DNA of 64,000 nt from Secundilactobacillus silagei JCM 19001. Lineage in GTDB: Bacteria > Bacillota > Bacilli > Lactobacillales > Lactobacillaceae. The stretch is taken from NCBI RefSeq assembly GCF_002217945.1, contig NZ_BCMG01000001.1, positions 248,001-312,000 on the forward strand, read 5' to 3'. Below, piece by piece: positions 1-7,948 of this stretch. The translations under genes were made by a program, and so were the position numbers. The notes under the pieces were generated by a model. The model was not told the DNA's origin. It ran no database searches and saw only the letters and a list, made by a program, of their open reading frames with translations. Each line of letters opens with the position of its first letter. Position 1 is the stretch's first letter.

Positions 1-923
1 CTGCCAGCATCTTAGTTATCGTGTCGTTAGTTCCCATCAACACCTTGCGAACTGAGGGGTTGGCCGTTCAGTCGATGATTGGGACGGTAACTGGGACGGT
101 ATTGAAGATCTTTATGGATCCGCTGTTTATTTTCGGCTTCCATTTAGGCGCAGCTGGTGCGGCGTTAGCAACGGTTGCGGGTTACATAGTGACGGACTCT
201 ATTTTAGTTGGTTATACCATTAAACGGACGCGGTATATTCATATCCATATCCGACAAATCAAGATTCCGTTGAGGGAAGTTAAGGATGTATTAATGATTG
301 GTCTGCCAGCATCAGTGACTAATTTTATGAACATGCTGGGAACGGCTTTAATGAATAACTTTTTAATTGTCTATGGGGCGACTAAAGTGGCCAGCTTCGG
401 CATTGCCATGAAGGTGGAAACCATCGTCATCATGGTTTTGGTTGGTTTTAGTTTTGGTTCCCAAGCATTGATTGGCTATAACTACGGGGCTAAAAATAAG
501 CAGCGTCTAAAGAAGATCATTCAATTTGATCTGTTGGTAAACGTTGTGTTTGCGTTCGTGATTGCCCTGGGACTGATGGTTGTTGCACCAGGCCTGTGCG
601 GGTTATTCATGAAGAACCAAAGTGTGGTTCAGGCGGCCAGTTATATGCTGCGCTGGTTCCTGATCACAACGCCATTTATTGGCGCTGCAATGGTCTTCAC
701 CACGATGTTTCAGTCAGTCAACAAGCCATTAGATGCATTTATCATGTCGGTTTCTCGTCAAGGCGTGATTTTTGCAGCTGTGATTATTATCCTGGCCGCG
801 GTGATGGGTTATCAAGGGGTGATTATCTCACAACCAATTGCGGATATTATTACAGCCATTATCGGTTTAGGGCTGTATTATCGTCAGTTTGGACCTAACG
901 GTAAGGCGTTTGAAAACTGGTAA
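1..923 (+). CDS. MATE family multidrug/Na+ antiporter, 5' truncated by window edge
   Basis: The reading frame is open from base 3 to the stop at 921-923, so the gene enters the window from the left; the first internal GTG at 21 is not its start. About 306 residues of what is normally a 440-460 residue protein are present. Visible are alternating hydrophobic segments separated by short basic loops and MATE-like stretches such as GAAGAALATVAGY and GFSFGSQALIGYNYGA, the latter typical of the start of the second six-helix half. The family exports cationic drugs or metabolites in exchange for Na+ or H+ across the cytoplasmic membrane. Substrate cannot be told. A strong terminator follows at 954-1003. 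Confidence 0.85.
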   Translation, partial: ASILVIVSLVPINTLRTEGLAVQSMIGTVTGTVLKIFMDPLFIFGFHLGAAGAALATVAGYIVTDSILVGYTIKRTRYIHIHIRQIKIPLREVKDVLMIGLPASVTNFMNMLGTALMNNFLIVYGATKVASFGIAMKVETIVIMVLVGFSFGSQALIGYNYGAKNKQRLKKIIQFDLLVNVVFAFVIALGLMVVAPGLCGLFMKNQSVVQAASYMLRWFLITTPFIGAAMVFTTMFQSVNKPLDAFIMSVSRQGVIFAAVIIILAAVMGYQGVIISQPIADIITAIIGLGLYYRQFGPNGKAFENW

Positions 924-953
924 GGCTCGCTATCTTAATATCGTAAAAAAATG

Positions 954-1003
954 AAAACGGCTCGCTTATGAAACGGTTCTTTCCGTATAAGCGGGCCGTT
1001 TTC
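954..1003 (+). terminator. Rho-independent terminator after MATE gene
   Basis: Stem AAAACGGCTCGCTTAT (954-969) pairs with ATAAGCGGGCCGTTTT (987-1002) with one mismatch; the A-rich left side and T-rich right side make it usable in both directions. Confidence 0.85.
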
Positions 1004-1129
1004 TGGTTTAATCACTGGATTAAATAAATATAAATATGAAAACTAGGATTACTTTCAGTTATCGCATATTATGTGATTAAAATAGCAAGCCTTTAATTTT
1101 TCTAAGAAAAAAATAATTAAATTATTTTC

Positions 1130-1143
1130 TGTAAACGCTTTAT
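1130..1143 (+). promoter_or_regulatory. cre-like site (CcpA)
   Basis: TGTAAACGCTTTAT matches the consensus TGWAARCGYTWNCW at all but one position. It lies 200 bp upstream of adh. Carbon catabolite control is inferred only from this match and from the catabolic nature of the genes. Confidence 0.4.
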
Positions 1144-1181
1144 TTTTTGCTGGAAAAGAGCTATAACAGAGTTGTAAGCAA

Positions 1182-1199
1182 ATGAGAAGCAATTCACAA
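1182..1199 (+). promoter_or_regulatory. Rex-like redox operator
   Basis: ATGAGAAGCAATTCACAA fits the Firmicutes Rex operator TTGTGAA-N4-TTCACAA with a perfect right half and two mismatches in the left half. Rex senses NADH/NAD+ and commonly represses alcohol dehydrogenase genes, which fits the downstream gene. Confidence 0.4.
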
Positions 1200-1343
1200 G
1201 CAATCCTTTCATACGAATGAAACTATAACTTTTTAATTATCATTAGCGTTTTAAGGATAATTTGTAAATTGATTTTCATCTCAACTTTCATCTAATTATT
1301 TTGTTTAATTTGTTTAAATTAATCATTTGGAGATGATGGAGTT

Positions 1344-2465
1344 ATGCGTATCAAAGCAGCAGTTGTTGATAAAAAGGGTGCTTCATTTGAAATGCGCGAT
1401 GACGTCGAATTAGCACCAATGCAAGCAGATGACTTGCAGATTCATATGGTAGCTACAGGGATTTGTCATTCTGATGAAGCCTTACGTAAAGGTGACGCCG
1501 AAATTGGTTACCCAATTATCCTCGGTCATGAAGGTTCAGGAATCGTTGAAAAGATCGGCCCAGAAGTTAAAAACTTCAAAGTCGGTGATCACGTTGTACT
1601 TTCATTCTATGGTTGCGGAAATTGTGTAAACTGTTTGAAAGGTGTTCCAACACAATGCTTGAACTACGCGGCTAATAACTTATCAGGAGTTCGTCCAGAT
1701 GGCAGTGCTCACTTTACTGAAAACGGTAAAGATGTTGCTGATATGTTTGACCAATCATCATTCACTACAACTACTGTTGTTCGTGAGCGTAACGCTGTTA
1801 AGGTTGACAAGAGCCTTGACTTACGTAAATTAGGACCTCTGGGCTGTGGCTACGTTACAGGTAGTGGTACCGTCTTAAATACTTTGAAGCCACGTCCAGG
1901 TCAAACAATCGCCGTCTTCGGTACTGGTGCCGTTGGTCTTGCAGCTATGATGGCTGGTAAGATTTCTGGCTGTGTTACCGTTATCGCGGTCGATGTTGTT
2001 GACTCACGTCTGAAGCTTGCTAAGGAATTAGGCGCTACTGATGTTATCAACAGCAAGAGTGAAGATGCTGTTGAAAAGATCAAGTCATTAACTGATGGTC
2101 ATGGTGTTGACTTTGCTGTTGATACTACCGGTGTTAAGAAGGTCATGGAAGATTCTATCCAAGCCTTAGCACAAGGCGGCACTTCAGCTTGCATCGCCGT
2201 TACTCCTAACCATGTTGATCTGGATACTTGGAACGATCTTTGCACTAGCGACCGTTCAGTAATCGGTGTCAACATGGGCGATGCTGTACCACAGATCGAT
2301 GTTCCTCGTTTGATCAAGTTCTATCAACAAGGGATGTTCGACTTTGATAAGACCGAAAAGTTCTACAAGTTCGATCAAATCAACGAAGCTAATGCTGATT
2401 CTGGTAGTGGTAAGACGATCAAGCCTGTTTTGGTCATCGACCCAGATTACGTACCAGGCAAGTAA
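1344..2465 (+). CDS. Zinc-dependent alcohol dehydrogenase (MDR superfamily, class III-like)
   Basis: 373 residues, the usual length for long-chain zinc ADHs. Catalytic zinc ligands are visible as Cys41 (GICHSDE), His62-Glu63 (LGHEGSG) and Cys167 (LGCGYVTGSG); the structural zinc lobe has Cys91, 94, 97 and 105. The Rossmann fingerprint GTGAVG is at 192-197, followed by an acidic residue (AVDVVD) that suggests NAD preference. It interconverts primary alcohols and aldehydes in the cytoplasm; class III/aryl-alcohol type is inferred from the overall pattern. Start ATG is preceded by GGAGATGATGGAG. It lies 62 bp upstream of an aldehyde dehydrogenase on the same strand with no terminator between them, so the two probably form an aldehyde-processing operon. 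Confidence 0.9.
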   Translation: MRIKAAVVDKKGASFEMRDDVELAPMQADDLQIHMVATGICHSDEALRKGDAEIGYPIILGHEGSGIVEKIGPEVKNFKVGDHVVLSFYGCGNCVNCLKGVPTQCLNYAANNLSGVRPDGSAHFTENGKDVADMFDQSSFTTTTVVRERNAVKVDKSLDLRKLGPLGCGYVTGSGTVLNTLKPRPGQTIAVFGTGAVGLAAMMAGKISGCVTVIAVDVVDSRLKLAKELGATDVINSKSEDAVEKIKSLTDGHGVDFAVDTTGVKKVMEDSIQALAQGGTSACIAVTPNHVDLDTWNDLCTSDRSVIGVNMGDAVPQIDVPRLIKFYQQGMFDFDKTEKFYKFDQINEANADSGSGKTIKPVLVIDPDYVPGK

Positions 2466-2527
2466 TAGTTAACTAATATAGTAGAAATAAAGTTTAATTT
2501 AATTTGATTTGAAAGGAAGCAATTACC

Positions 2528-3985
2528 GTGTCAGAATTAAAACATTATAAAATGTATGTCAACGGTGAATTCAAAGATTCCAAGTCAGGTAAGTTACTGA
2601 CTGTTATCAACCCATCAACTGGTGAGAAGATTTCGACAGTTCCTAGCGCAACCCGTGAAGAAACTCAAGAAGCCATTGATGATGCTTATGAAGCTGAAAA
2701 AACATGGAAATTCGTACCAGCCGCAACCCGTGGCCAGTACTTACATGATGTTGCTACCGAAGTTCGTAAGGATGCAGATCATTTGATCGATATGCTCCAA
2801 GAAGAACAAGGTAAGATTCGTTCATTAGCAACGACTGAAATTATGTTCTCAGCAGACTACTTCGATTACATGGCATCTGCTGCTCGGACTTACGAAGGTG
2901 AAATTCTTCAATCCGACAACGCTAATGAAAACATTATGATTACGAAGCAACCAATCGGTGTTGCAGCTGGGATTCTCCCATGGAACTTCCCATTCTTCCT
3001 GATTGCTCGTAAAATGGGTCCGGCTTTGGTAACTGGTAACACCATCGTTATGAAGCCAAGTTCAGATACACCAAACTTAGCTCTTGAATTTGCCAAGATT
3101 GTTGACAAGATTGGTATTCCAAAGGGTGTTGTTAACTTCGTTACTGGACCAGGTTCAGTTGTTGGTGACGAATTATCAAAGAACAAGAAGATCGGCATTA
3201 TCAGTTTGACTGGTTCTGTTGGTTCAGGTAAGCATGTCATGGCTTCTGCAGCTACTCATATGGCTAAAGTTTCATTGGAACTTGGCGGTAAAGCACCTGC
3301 TATTGTCATGGATGATGCTGACATTGACTTGGCCGTTCAATCAATTATTGATTCACGTGTCGACAACAATGGTCAACTTTGCAACAACTGTGAACGGATC
3401 TACGTTCAAGAAGGTGTTGCTGATGAATTCATCAAGAAGCTCAGTGCTAAGATGTCAGCTATCAAGGTTGCTAACCCAATCACTGACAAAGACTCAGGCA
3501 TTGGCCCTCTGATCAACCAAGCTGCCTTGGACAAGGTATCTGGTATGGTTGACCGTGCCGTTAAGGCCGGTGGTAAGATCACTGCTGGTGGTCACAAAGT
3601 TCAAATCGAAAATGGTTTCTACTATGAACCAACAGTTATTACCAACGTTAAGCAGGATTCCGAAATTATCCAGGACGAAATCTTCGGACCAGTTCTGCCA
3701 GTCGTTACCTTCAAGACATTGGATGATGCCATTGAAATGTCTAACGACAGTGACTTCGGTTTGACTTCATCAATCTTCACCAAGGACATTGATAACGCAC
3801 AACGCGCTGCCAACGAACTTGAAGATGGTGAAACCTACATCAACCGGTTTAACTTTGAAGCTATGAATGGGTCTCACTCAGGCTGGAAGGAATCAGGTAT
3901 CGGTGGTGACGATGGTCGTCACGGTATCGATGAATTCTTGAACACTCACGTTATTTACTTACAAGGTCACCCACAAAAAGCTTAA
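2528..3985 (+). CDS. aldA: Aldehyde dehydrogenase, AldA (lactaldehyde/glycolaldehyde) type
   Basis: 485 residues; starts at GTG behind GAAAGGAAGC. All ALDH landmarks are present: Asn153 in PWNFPFF, Lys176 in MKPSS, Glu251 in LELGGKAP, catalytic Cys285 in NNGQLCNNC and the EIFGPVLPV motif. Segments such as KAPAIVMDDADIDLAV, NDSDFGLTSSIFT and SGIGGDDGRHG are strikingly like E. coli AldA as I remember it, hence the lactaldehyde/glycolaldehyde assignment; succinate-semialdehyde or other aldehydes remain possible. It oxidises aldehydes to acids with NAD+. Paired with the upstream alcohol dehydrogenase it could split an aldehyde into an alcohol and an acid with no net redox change. Confidence 0.85.
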   Translation: MSELKHYKMYVNGEFKDSKSGKLLTVINPSTGEKISTVPSATREETQEAIDDAYEAEKTWKFVPAATRGQYLHDVATEVRKDADHLIDMLQEEQGKIRSLATTEIMFSADYFDYMASAARTYEGEILQSDNANENIMITKQPIGVAAGILPWNFPFFLIARKMGPALVTGNTIVMKPSSDTPNLALEFAKIVDKIGIPKGVVNFVTGPGSVVGDELSKNKKIGIISLTGSVGSGKHVMASAATHMAKVSLELGGKAPAIVMDDADIDLAVQSIIDSRVDNNGQLCNNCERIYVQEGVADEFIKKLSAKMSAIKVANPITDKDSGIGPLINQAALDKVSGMVDRAVKAGGKITAGGHKVQIENGFYYEPTVITNVKQDSEIIQDEIFGPVLPVVTFKTLDDAIEMSNDSDFGLTSSIFTKDIDNAQRAANELEDGETYINRFNFEAMNGSHSGWKESGIGGDDGRHGIDEFLNTHVIYLQGHPQKA

Positions 3986-4014
3986 AGTAAAATGATTTTG
4001 TAAAACAATTTTAG

Positions 4015-4056
4015 GAAAAGGTATCTAGGGGTGATTGTCTCTAGGTACCTTTTCTG
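4015..4056 (+). terminator. Rho-independent terminator after aldA
   Basis: Arms 4015-4028 and 4041-4054 (CTAGGTACCTTTTC) pair with one mismatch; a T-rich tail is part of the right arm. Confidence 0.8.
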
Positions 4057-4264
4057 TTAAGCTATAGATGGTACCGTTTACAATTATAAATGCAAATTAT
4101 TTCGATTGGTGATGTAACTTGCAGCTATGATTGTAAGTGCGCTACCTTAGTTTCAATATCAGTCAAAGGCTTTCACTGAGTGACCGCTGTTCAATGAGGG
4201 CGAGTGGCTGCTTGAAATTAAAGTTTCAGAAAATACTTCAAATTATGGAGTGGAGGTAATTTTG

Positions 4265-5488
4265 ATGAGTATTGTGGTTTCTGCTTTAAAGGAAGAGCAG
4301 CCCCATGAAAAACGGGTTGCCATCGATCCAGACGTTGCCAAACGACTGATTAAGTCCGGCATGAAAGTCTTGATCGAGAAGGGAGCAGGGGTTGCTTCTT
4401 ATTACAACGATGACAGCTATAAAAAGGCTGGCGCAGAAGTGGTTGATCGAAAGACTGCGCTGTCTCAAGCTAATATCGTTGCGGTAATTAACCTGCCCAG
4501 TGATGAAACACTGAAGGCTTTGAAGTCTGGCCAAGTTATTTTAGGGTTATTGAGTTCGCTCATTAAGCCTGACAAGATGAAGCAGTTAGCTGATCAGAAA
4601 GTCAGTGCATTATCGTTTGAACTGTTGCCACGGACGATCAGTCGGGCACAAACGATGGATGTTTTGAGTTCTCAATCCAGTGTTGCCGGCTATAAAGCAG
4701 CCTTGGTTGCCAGTGATACCTATTCTAAGTATTTCCCAATGATGATCACCGCTGCTGGTACCGTTAAGCCAGCGAAGGTCTTAGTTCTTGGAACTGGTGT
4801 TGCCGGTCTGCAAGCCATTGGGACTGCTAAGCGGCTGGGTGCTATTATTTCCGGTTATGATGTTCGGCCAGCTTCTAAGGGTGAAGTTGAATCCTTGGGT
4901 GCTAACTTCTTAACCAGTTCAGTTTCTAACGGTGCTGGTTCCGGTGGTTATGCTCGGGCATTGACTCCAGAAGAAACGGCTGCCCAACAAAAGGAATTAG
5001 CCGGATTCATCGCCGATAACGATATCATCATTACCACGGCCCAAGTACCTGGTCACAAACCACCGTTGATGGTACCTCAAGCTAGTGTTGATAACGCTAA
5101 GCCTGGGACGGTCTTCATTGATTTAGCCGCCAGTGATCTTGGTGGTAACGTTGCCGGCAGTAAGCCAGATGAAACGATCGTTACTGATAATCAAGTTACG
5201 GTCGTTGGTGGCAATAACCTTGCCAGTGAATTATCAAACTCAGCTTCACAGTTATACGCCAAGAACGTTCAGGCAGTGATCAATGCCATGGTCGATAAAG
5301 ATGGTAACCTCAACATTGACCCTAAGGATGATGTCTTTAGTGGACTGACTGCAACTACGAATGGTGAAATTATTAACGCACGCTTGCGTGATGCCCTTAA
5401 GCTCGCTCCGTTGCCAAAGGATGAACCAGCTAAGGACGAAACCGACGAAAAAGCTGAGCAACCAGCAAAGTCGAAGGGAGCTGAGTAG
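4265..5488 (+). CDS. pntAA: NAD(P) transhydrogenase subunit alpha, NAD-binding domain (PntAA)
   Basis: 407 residues from ATG 4265, chosen because GGAGG at 4252-4256 is 8 bases upstream; an earlier GTG at 4250 overlaps the ribosome site. It shows the alanine dehydrogenase/PntA fold: N-terminal KRVAIDPDVAKRL, Rossmann fingerprint GTGVAGLQA at about 176, GYDVRPASKGEVESLGA and the AQVPGHKPPLMV loop. It is domain I (peripheral, NAD(H) site) of proton-translocating transhydrogenase. The C-terminus after about residue 375 is a charged Lys/Glu-rich tail. The membrane part of alpha is encoded separately by the next gene, as in Rhodospirillum-type split enzymes. The gene leads a tight three-gene operon. 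Confidence 0.93.
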   Translation: MSIVVSALKEEQPHEKRVAIDPDVAKRLIKSGMKVLIEKGAGVASYYNDDSYKKAGAEVVDRKTALSQANIVAVINLPSDETLKALKSGQVILGLLSSLIKPDKMKQLADQKVSALSFELLPRTISRAQTMDVLSSQSSVAGYKAALVASDTYSKYFPMMITAAGTVKPAKVLVLGTGVAGLQAIGTAKRLGAIISGYDVRPASKGEVESLGANFLTSSVSNGAGSGGYARALTPEETAAQQKELAGFIADNDIIITTAQVPGHKPPLMVPQASVDNAKPGTVFIDLAASDLGGNVAGSKPDETIVTDNQVTVVGGNNLASELSNSASQLYAKNVQAVINAMVDKDGNLNIDPKDDVFSGLTATTNGEIINARLRDALKLAPLPKDEPAKDETDEKAEQPAKSKGAE

Positions 5489-5489
5489 A

Positions 5490-5807
5490 ATGAGTCAGGA
5501 ATTATATACGAATCTAGCCATTTTTGTATTAAGTTTATTAGTTGGTTTTGAAGTTATTAGTAAAATTCCAGCAACGCTGCACACCCCAATGATGTCTGGT
5601 GCCAACGCGATTCATGGGGTCGTTGTTGTCGGTGCGATTTTGGTCGCCTTGGAAGCTAATACGACAACCTTTTACGTGATTGCCTTTATTGCGGCATTTC
5701 TTGGTGCCATTAACGTTTCCGGTGGTTATGTGGTTACCGATCGGATGCTTGAAATGTTCTCGAAGCCTAAGGACAAGGGTAATAGTAATAAAGGAGGCGA
5801 CAAGTAA
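5490..5807 (+). CDS. pntAB: NAD(P) transhydrogenase subunit alpha, membrane part (PntAB)
   Basis: 105 residues from ATG 5490, one base after the pntAA stop; the ribosome site GAAGGGAGC lies inside the end of pntAA, implying translational coupling. Three hydrophobic segments (about 7-25, 35-55, 57-80) and the motifs SKIPATLHTPMMSGANAIHG and GAINVSGGYVVTDRML are diagnostic of transhydrogenase domain II, the membrane segment of alpha that contributes to the proton channel. The tail is lysine-rich. The gene overlaps pntB by one base. Confidence 0.93.
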   Translation: MSQELYTNLAIFVLSLLVGFEVISKIPATLHTPMMSGANAIHGVVVVGAILVALEANTTTFYVIAFIAAFLGAINVSGGYVVTDRMLEMFSKPKDKGNSNKGGDK

Positions 5808-7225
5808 TGTCAGGGTTAATGACACTTGTTTCTCTATGTTATTTGATCAGTGCGATCTGCTACGTGATGGGTCTGCACATGATGCGGACGCCTAAGACCG
5901 CCCGTAATGGTAACCGATTATCATTTGTTGGTATGATCATTGCCGTTGTCATGACTTTCCTGATCGTGTTGGAAAAGAATGATACCACTATGGCAGCTTG
6001 GTGGATCTTACTAGTTGCTCTGGTACTTGGTGTTGGTTATGGTGTTTATCGTGCCCGAACCGTTAAAATGACCGATATGCCACAACTGGTTAGTCTATTC
6101 AACGCCGTTGGTGGTGGTGCCGCTGCCGCTATTGGGACCTTTGATTATTTGAGCAAGGCAAATGGCAGTTCTTTATCCGTTGCCTTTTCACTACCCGTTA
6201 TCTTGGACCTGATTATTGGTAGCATTACCTTCTCAGGTTCATTGATTGCTACTGGTAAATTGGCTGGTAAAGTTTCTGGTAAGCCAATTACCTTTCCAGG
6301 CGCTAAGTTATTAAACGGTATCGTGGTTTTGATTATTATCGCTGCTATCGTCTTGACGGTTGGCTTCCCAACTAGTGTTTGGACCTTAGTTACCGCTATT
6401 GTTGCCAGTTTAGTCTTTGGTATCTTAATGACCATTCCTATTGGTGGTGCCGATATGCCCGTTGTGGTTTCACTGTTAAACGCCTTCACTGGTTTAGCTG
6501 TTGCCATGGCTGGTTTCGTTATCAACAACCAAGTCTTGATCATTGCCGGTGCCTTAGTTGGTGCTGCTGGTACCATTTTGACCTTGCAAATGGCTGCTGC
6601 CATGAACCGGTCAGTTGCTAACATCATTGCCGGTGGTTTCGGTACTGGTGATTCTGGCGGTACTTCAGCTGCTGACGATGTACCCGTTAACGTGAAGGAA
6701 ACTTCTGCTGATGATATTGGGGTTCAACTGGCTTATGCCCAGAACGTTATGATCGTTCCTGGCTATGGTTTAGCTGCTGCCCAAGCTCAACATGAAGTTG
6801 CTGAATTAGCTAAGTTGTTGACGGATAATGGTATTCATGTTAACTATGCTATTCACCCAGTTGCTGGACGGATGCCTGGTCACATGAACGTGCTGTTAGC
6901 TGAAGTTAATGTGCCATATGATCAAATGAAACAATTGGAAGATGCTAACTCAATGTTTGAAAACACCGATGTTTCATTAGTCATTGGTGCTAACGATGTT
7001 ACCAACCCAGAAGCACGTAAACCAAATACCGCTATTTCTGGGATGCCTATCTTGGATGTTGACAAGTCGAAGTCGGTCGTTGTTATCAAGCGTTCTATGA
7101 GTACTGGTTATGCCGGCATTCAAAACCCACTGTTCTCTGATGATAAGACCAGCATGTTCTTCTCAGATGCTAAGAAGGGTCTGCAAGAAATCATTGCTTC
7201 AACCAAAGAGTATCTGGATCAATGA
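5807..7225 (+). CDS. pntB: NAD(P) transhydrogenase subunit beta (PntB)
   Basis: 472 residues; ATG shares its A with the pntAB stop and is preceded by AAAGGAGG (5790-5797). The first ~280 residues form the membrane part (about 8-9 hydrophobic segments, including GADMPVVVSLLNAFTGLAVA); the rest is the NADP(H)-binding domain III with VPGYGLAAAQAQ at about 318, HPVAGRMPGHMNVLLAE, the VIGANDVTNPEA motif and VIKRSMSTGYAG. Full family length. Together with the two alpha parts it couples hydride transfer from NADH to NADP+ with proton translocation, which would supply NADPH; direction in vivo is not visible. Confidence 0.95.
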   Translation: MSGLMTLVSLCYLISAICYVMGLHMMRTPKTARNGNRLSFVGMIIAVVMTFLIVLEKNDTTMAAWWILLVALVLGVGYGVYRARTVKMTDMPQLVSLFNAVGGGAAAAIGTFDYLSKANGSSLSVAFSLPVILDLIIGSITFSGSLIATGKLAGKVSGKPITFPGAKLLNGIVVLIIIAAIVLTVGFPTSVWTLVTAIVASLVFGILMTIPIGGADMPVVVSLLNAFTGLAVAMAGFVINNQVLIIAGALVGAAGTILTLQMAAAMNRSVANIIAGGFGTGDSGGTSAADDVPVNVKETSADDIGVQLAYAQNVMIVPGYGLAAAQAQHEVAELAKLLTDNGIHVNYAIHPVAGRMPGHMNVLLAEVNVPYDQMKQLEDANSMFENTDVSLVIGANDVTNPEARKPNTAISGMPILDVDKSKSVVVIKRSMSTGYAGIQNPLFSDDKTSMFFSDAKKGLQEIIASTKEYLDQ

Positions 7226-7281
7226 TAGAATTTAATTCATTTGCTCGCTGTTAGGTGTGCAGGTGAGTTCAGACTACGTAA

Positions 7282-7320
7282 AATGGCCACTGATGGGATT
7301 TCCCGTCAGTGGCCATTTTT
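7282..7320 (+). terminator. Bidirectional terminator between pntB and GNAT gene
   Basis: AATGGCCACTGATGGGA (7282-7298) pairs with TCCCGTCAGTGGCCATTTTT (7301-7320); A-run on the left and T-run on the right fit use by both convergent genes. Confidence 0.9.
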
Positions 7321-7337
7321 GCGTTAAAGTAGTGCAT

Positions 7338-7826
7338 TTATAATGCGAGTGTGTAGAAGCGGCTGTTTCGATTTGGAAAGGCATAGTCAACGCCTAAATC
7401 TTCGTAACGGCACTGTTTAAATCCCTGGCGTTCATAAAAAAGGTGCGAGCGGTGTTCAGCTTCCGGTGTATCGAGAACCAGTCGCTGAAAGCCAAGAACC
7501 TTTGCTTGCTGTAACAGTTTTTGGTAAAGTTGCCAGCCTAACCTCACTGGCTGGCCTCTAAACTGCGGGTAAACGAAGAATTTTTTGAGTACCGCGGTAG
7601 TTGCTGAAACTCGTAAAAGACCGATACAGCCGGCAACGTGGTCAGTATTATCAAGTGCTACCCAAAATTGCCCGCCAGAAGTCTGATAGTAATCGGAAAT
7701 GGCGAACACATCTGGCTGTTCAGCCATGGTGATGCCCAGCTTAGCTTCCGTGTTTTGACAGTACAGAATCAAATCTACCAGTTCGGCAACAACGGTTGGA
7801 TCGTTTTTAAACGTTGTAATTCTCAT
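7338..7826 (-). CDS. GNAT family N-acetyltransferase
   Basis: 162 residues. Start chosen at 7826 because the upstream in-frame ATG (7841) itself contains the GAGGAGG ribosome site. The acetyl-CoA binding motif appears as VYPQFRGQPVRLGWQLYQ, where the usual Q/RxxGxG/A is degenerate (R-G-Q-P-V-R-L-G), followed by RLVLDTPEAEHRSHLFYERQGF, a typical GNAT motif B ending. Substrate unknown. The gene is divergent from a LysR regulator with a 122-bp shared upstream region containing an inverted repeat, so it may be a target of that regulator. Confidence 0.8.
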   Translation of the reverse strand: MRITTFKNDPTVVAELVDLILYCQNTEAKLGITMAEQPDVFAISDYYQTSGGQFWVALDNTDHVAGCIGLLRVSATTAVLKKFFVYPQFRGQPVRLGWQLYQKLLQQAKVLGFQRLVLDTPEAEHRSHLFYERQGFKQCRYEDLGVDYAFPNRNSRFYTLAL

Positions 7827-7851
7827 AAAAAACCTCCTCATATTTCCTAAT

Positions 7852-7880
7852 AACTGATAGTATATAAGCAGCTATTAGTT
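7852..7880. promoter_or_regulatory. Inverted repeat, candidate LysR operator
   Basis: AACTGATAG (7852-7860) and CTATTAGTT (7872-7880) are inverted repeats with one mismatch in nine pairs, separated by 11 bases. This lies midway between the divergent GNAT and LysR genes, the standard position for a LysR-type binding site. Confidence 0.5.
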
Positions 7881-7948
7881 CAGTATAGTAGAAATATTTA
7901 AACGGTTAATTCGATAACATTGAAGTATTAAGAAAAGGGGCAGAACAT

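Larger units (their letters stand above)
1004..1343. other. AT-rich 340-bp regulatory gap upstream of adh
   Basis: No open frame of note. The region is very AT-rich and holds a cre-like site (1130-1143), a Rex-like site (1182-1199) and a perfect 6-4-6 inverted repeat TTTCAT-ACGA-ATGAAA (1207-1222). A TATAAC hexamer lies at 1224-1229 but no convincing -35 partner was found. The adh ribosome site GGAG lies about 5-14 bases before its ATG. Confidence 0.6.

Noticed and set aside
4173-4183. TCACT-G-AGTGA inverted repeat upstream of pntAA
   Set aside because: Only five pairs; too short to call an operator without further support.
6145-6627. 160-codon minus-strand open frame inside pntB
   Set aside because: Codon-bias shadow of the membrane domain; repetitive Thr/Ile/Lys composition and no ribosome site.
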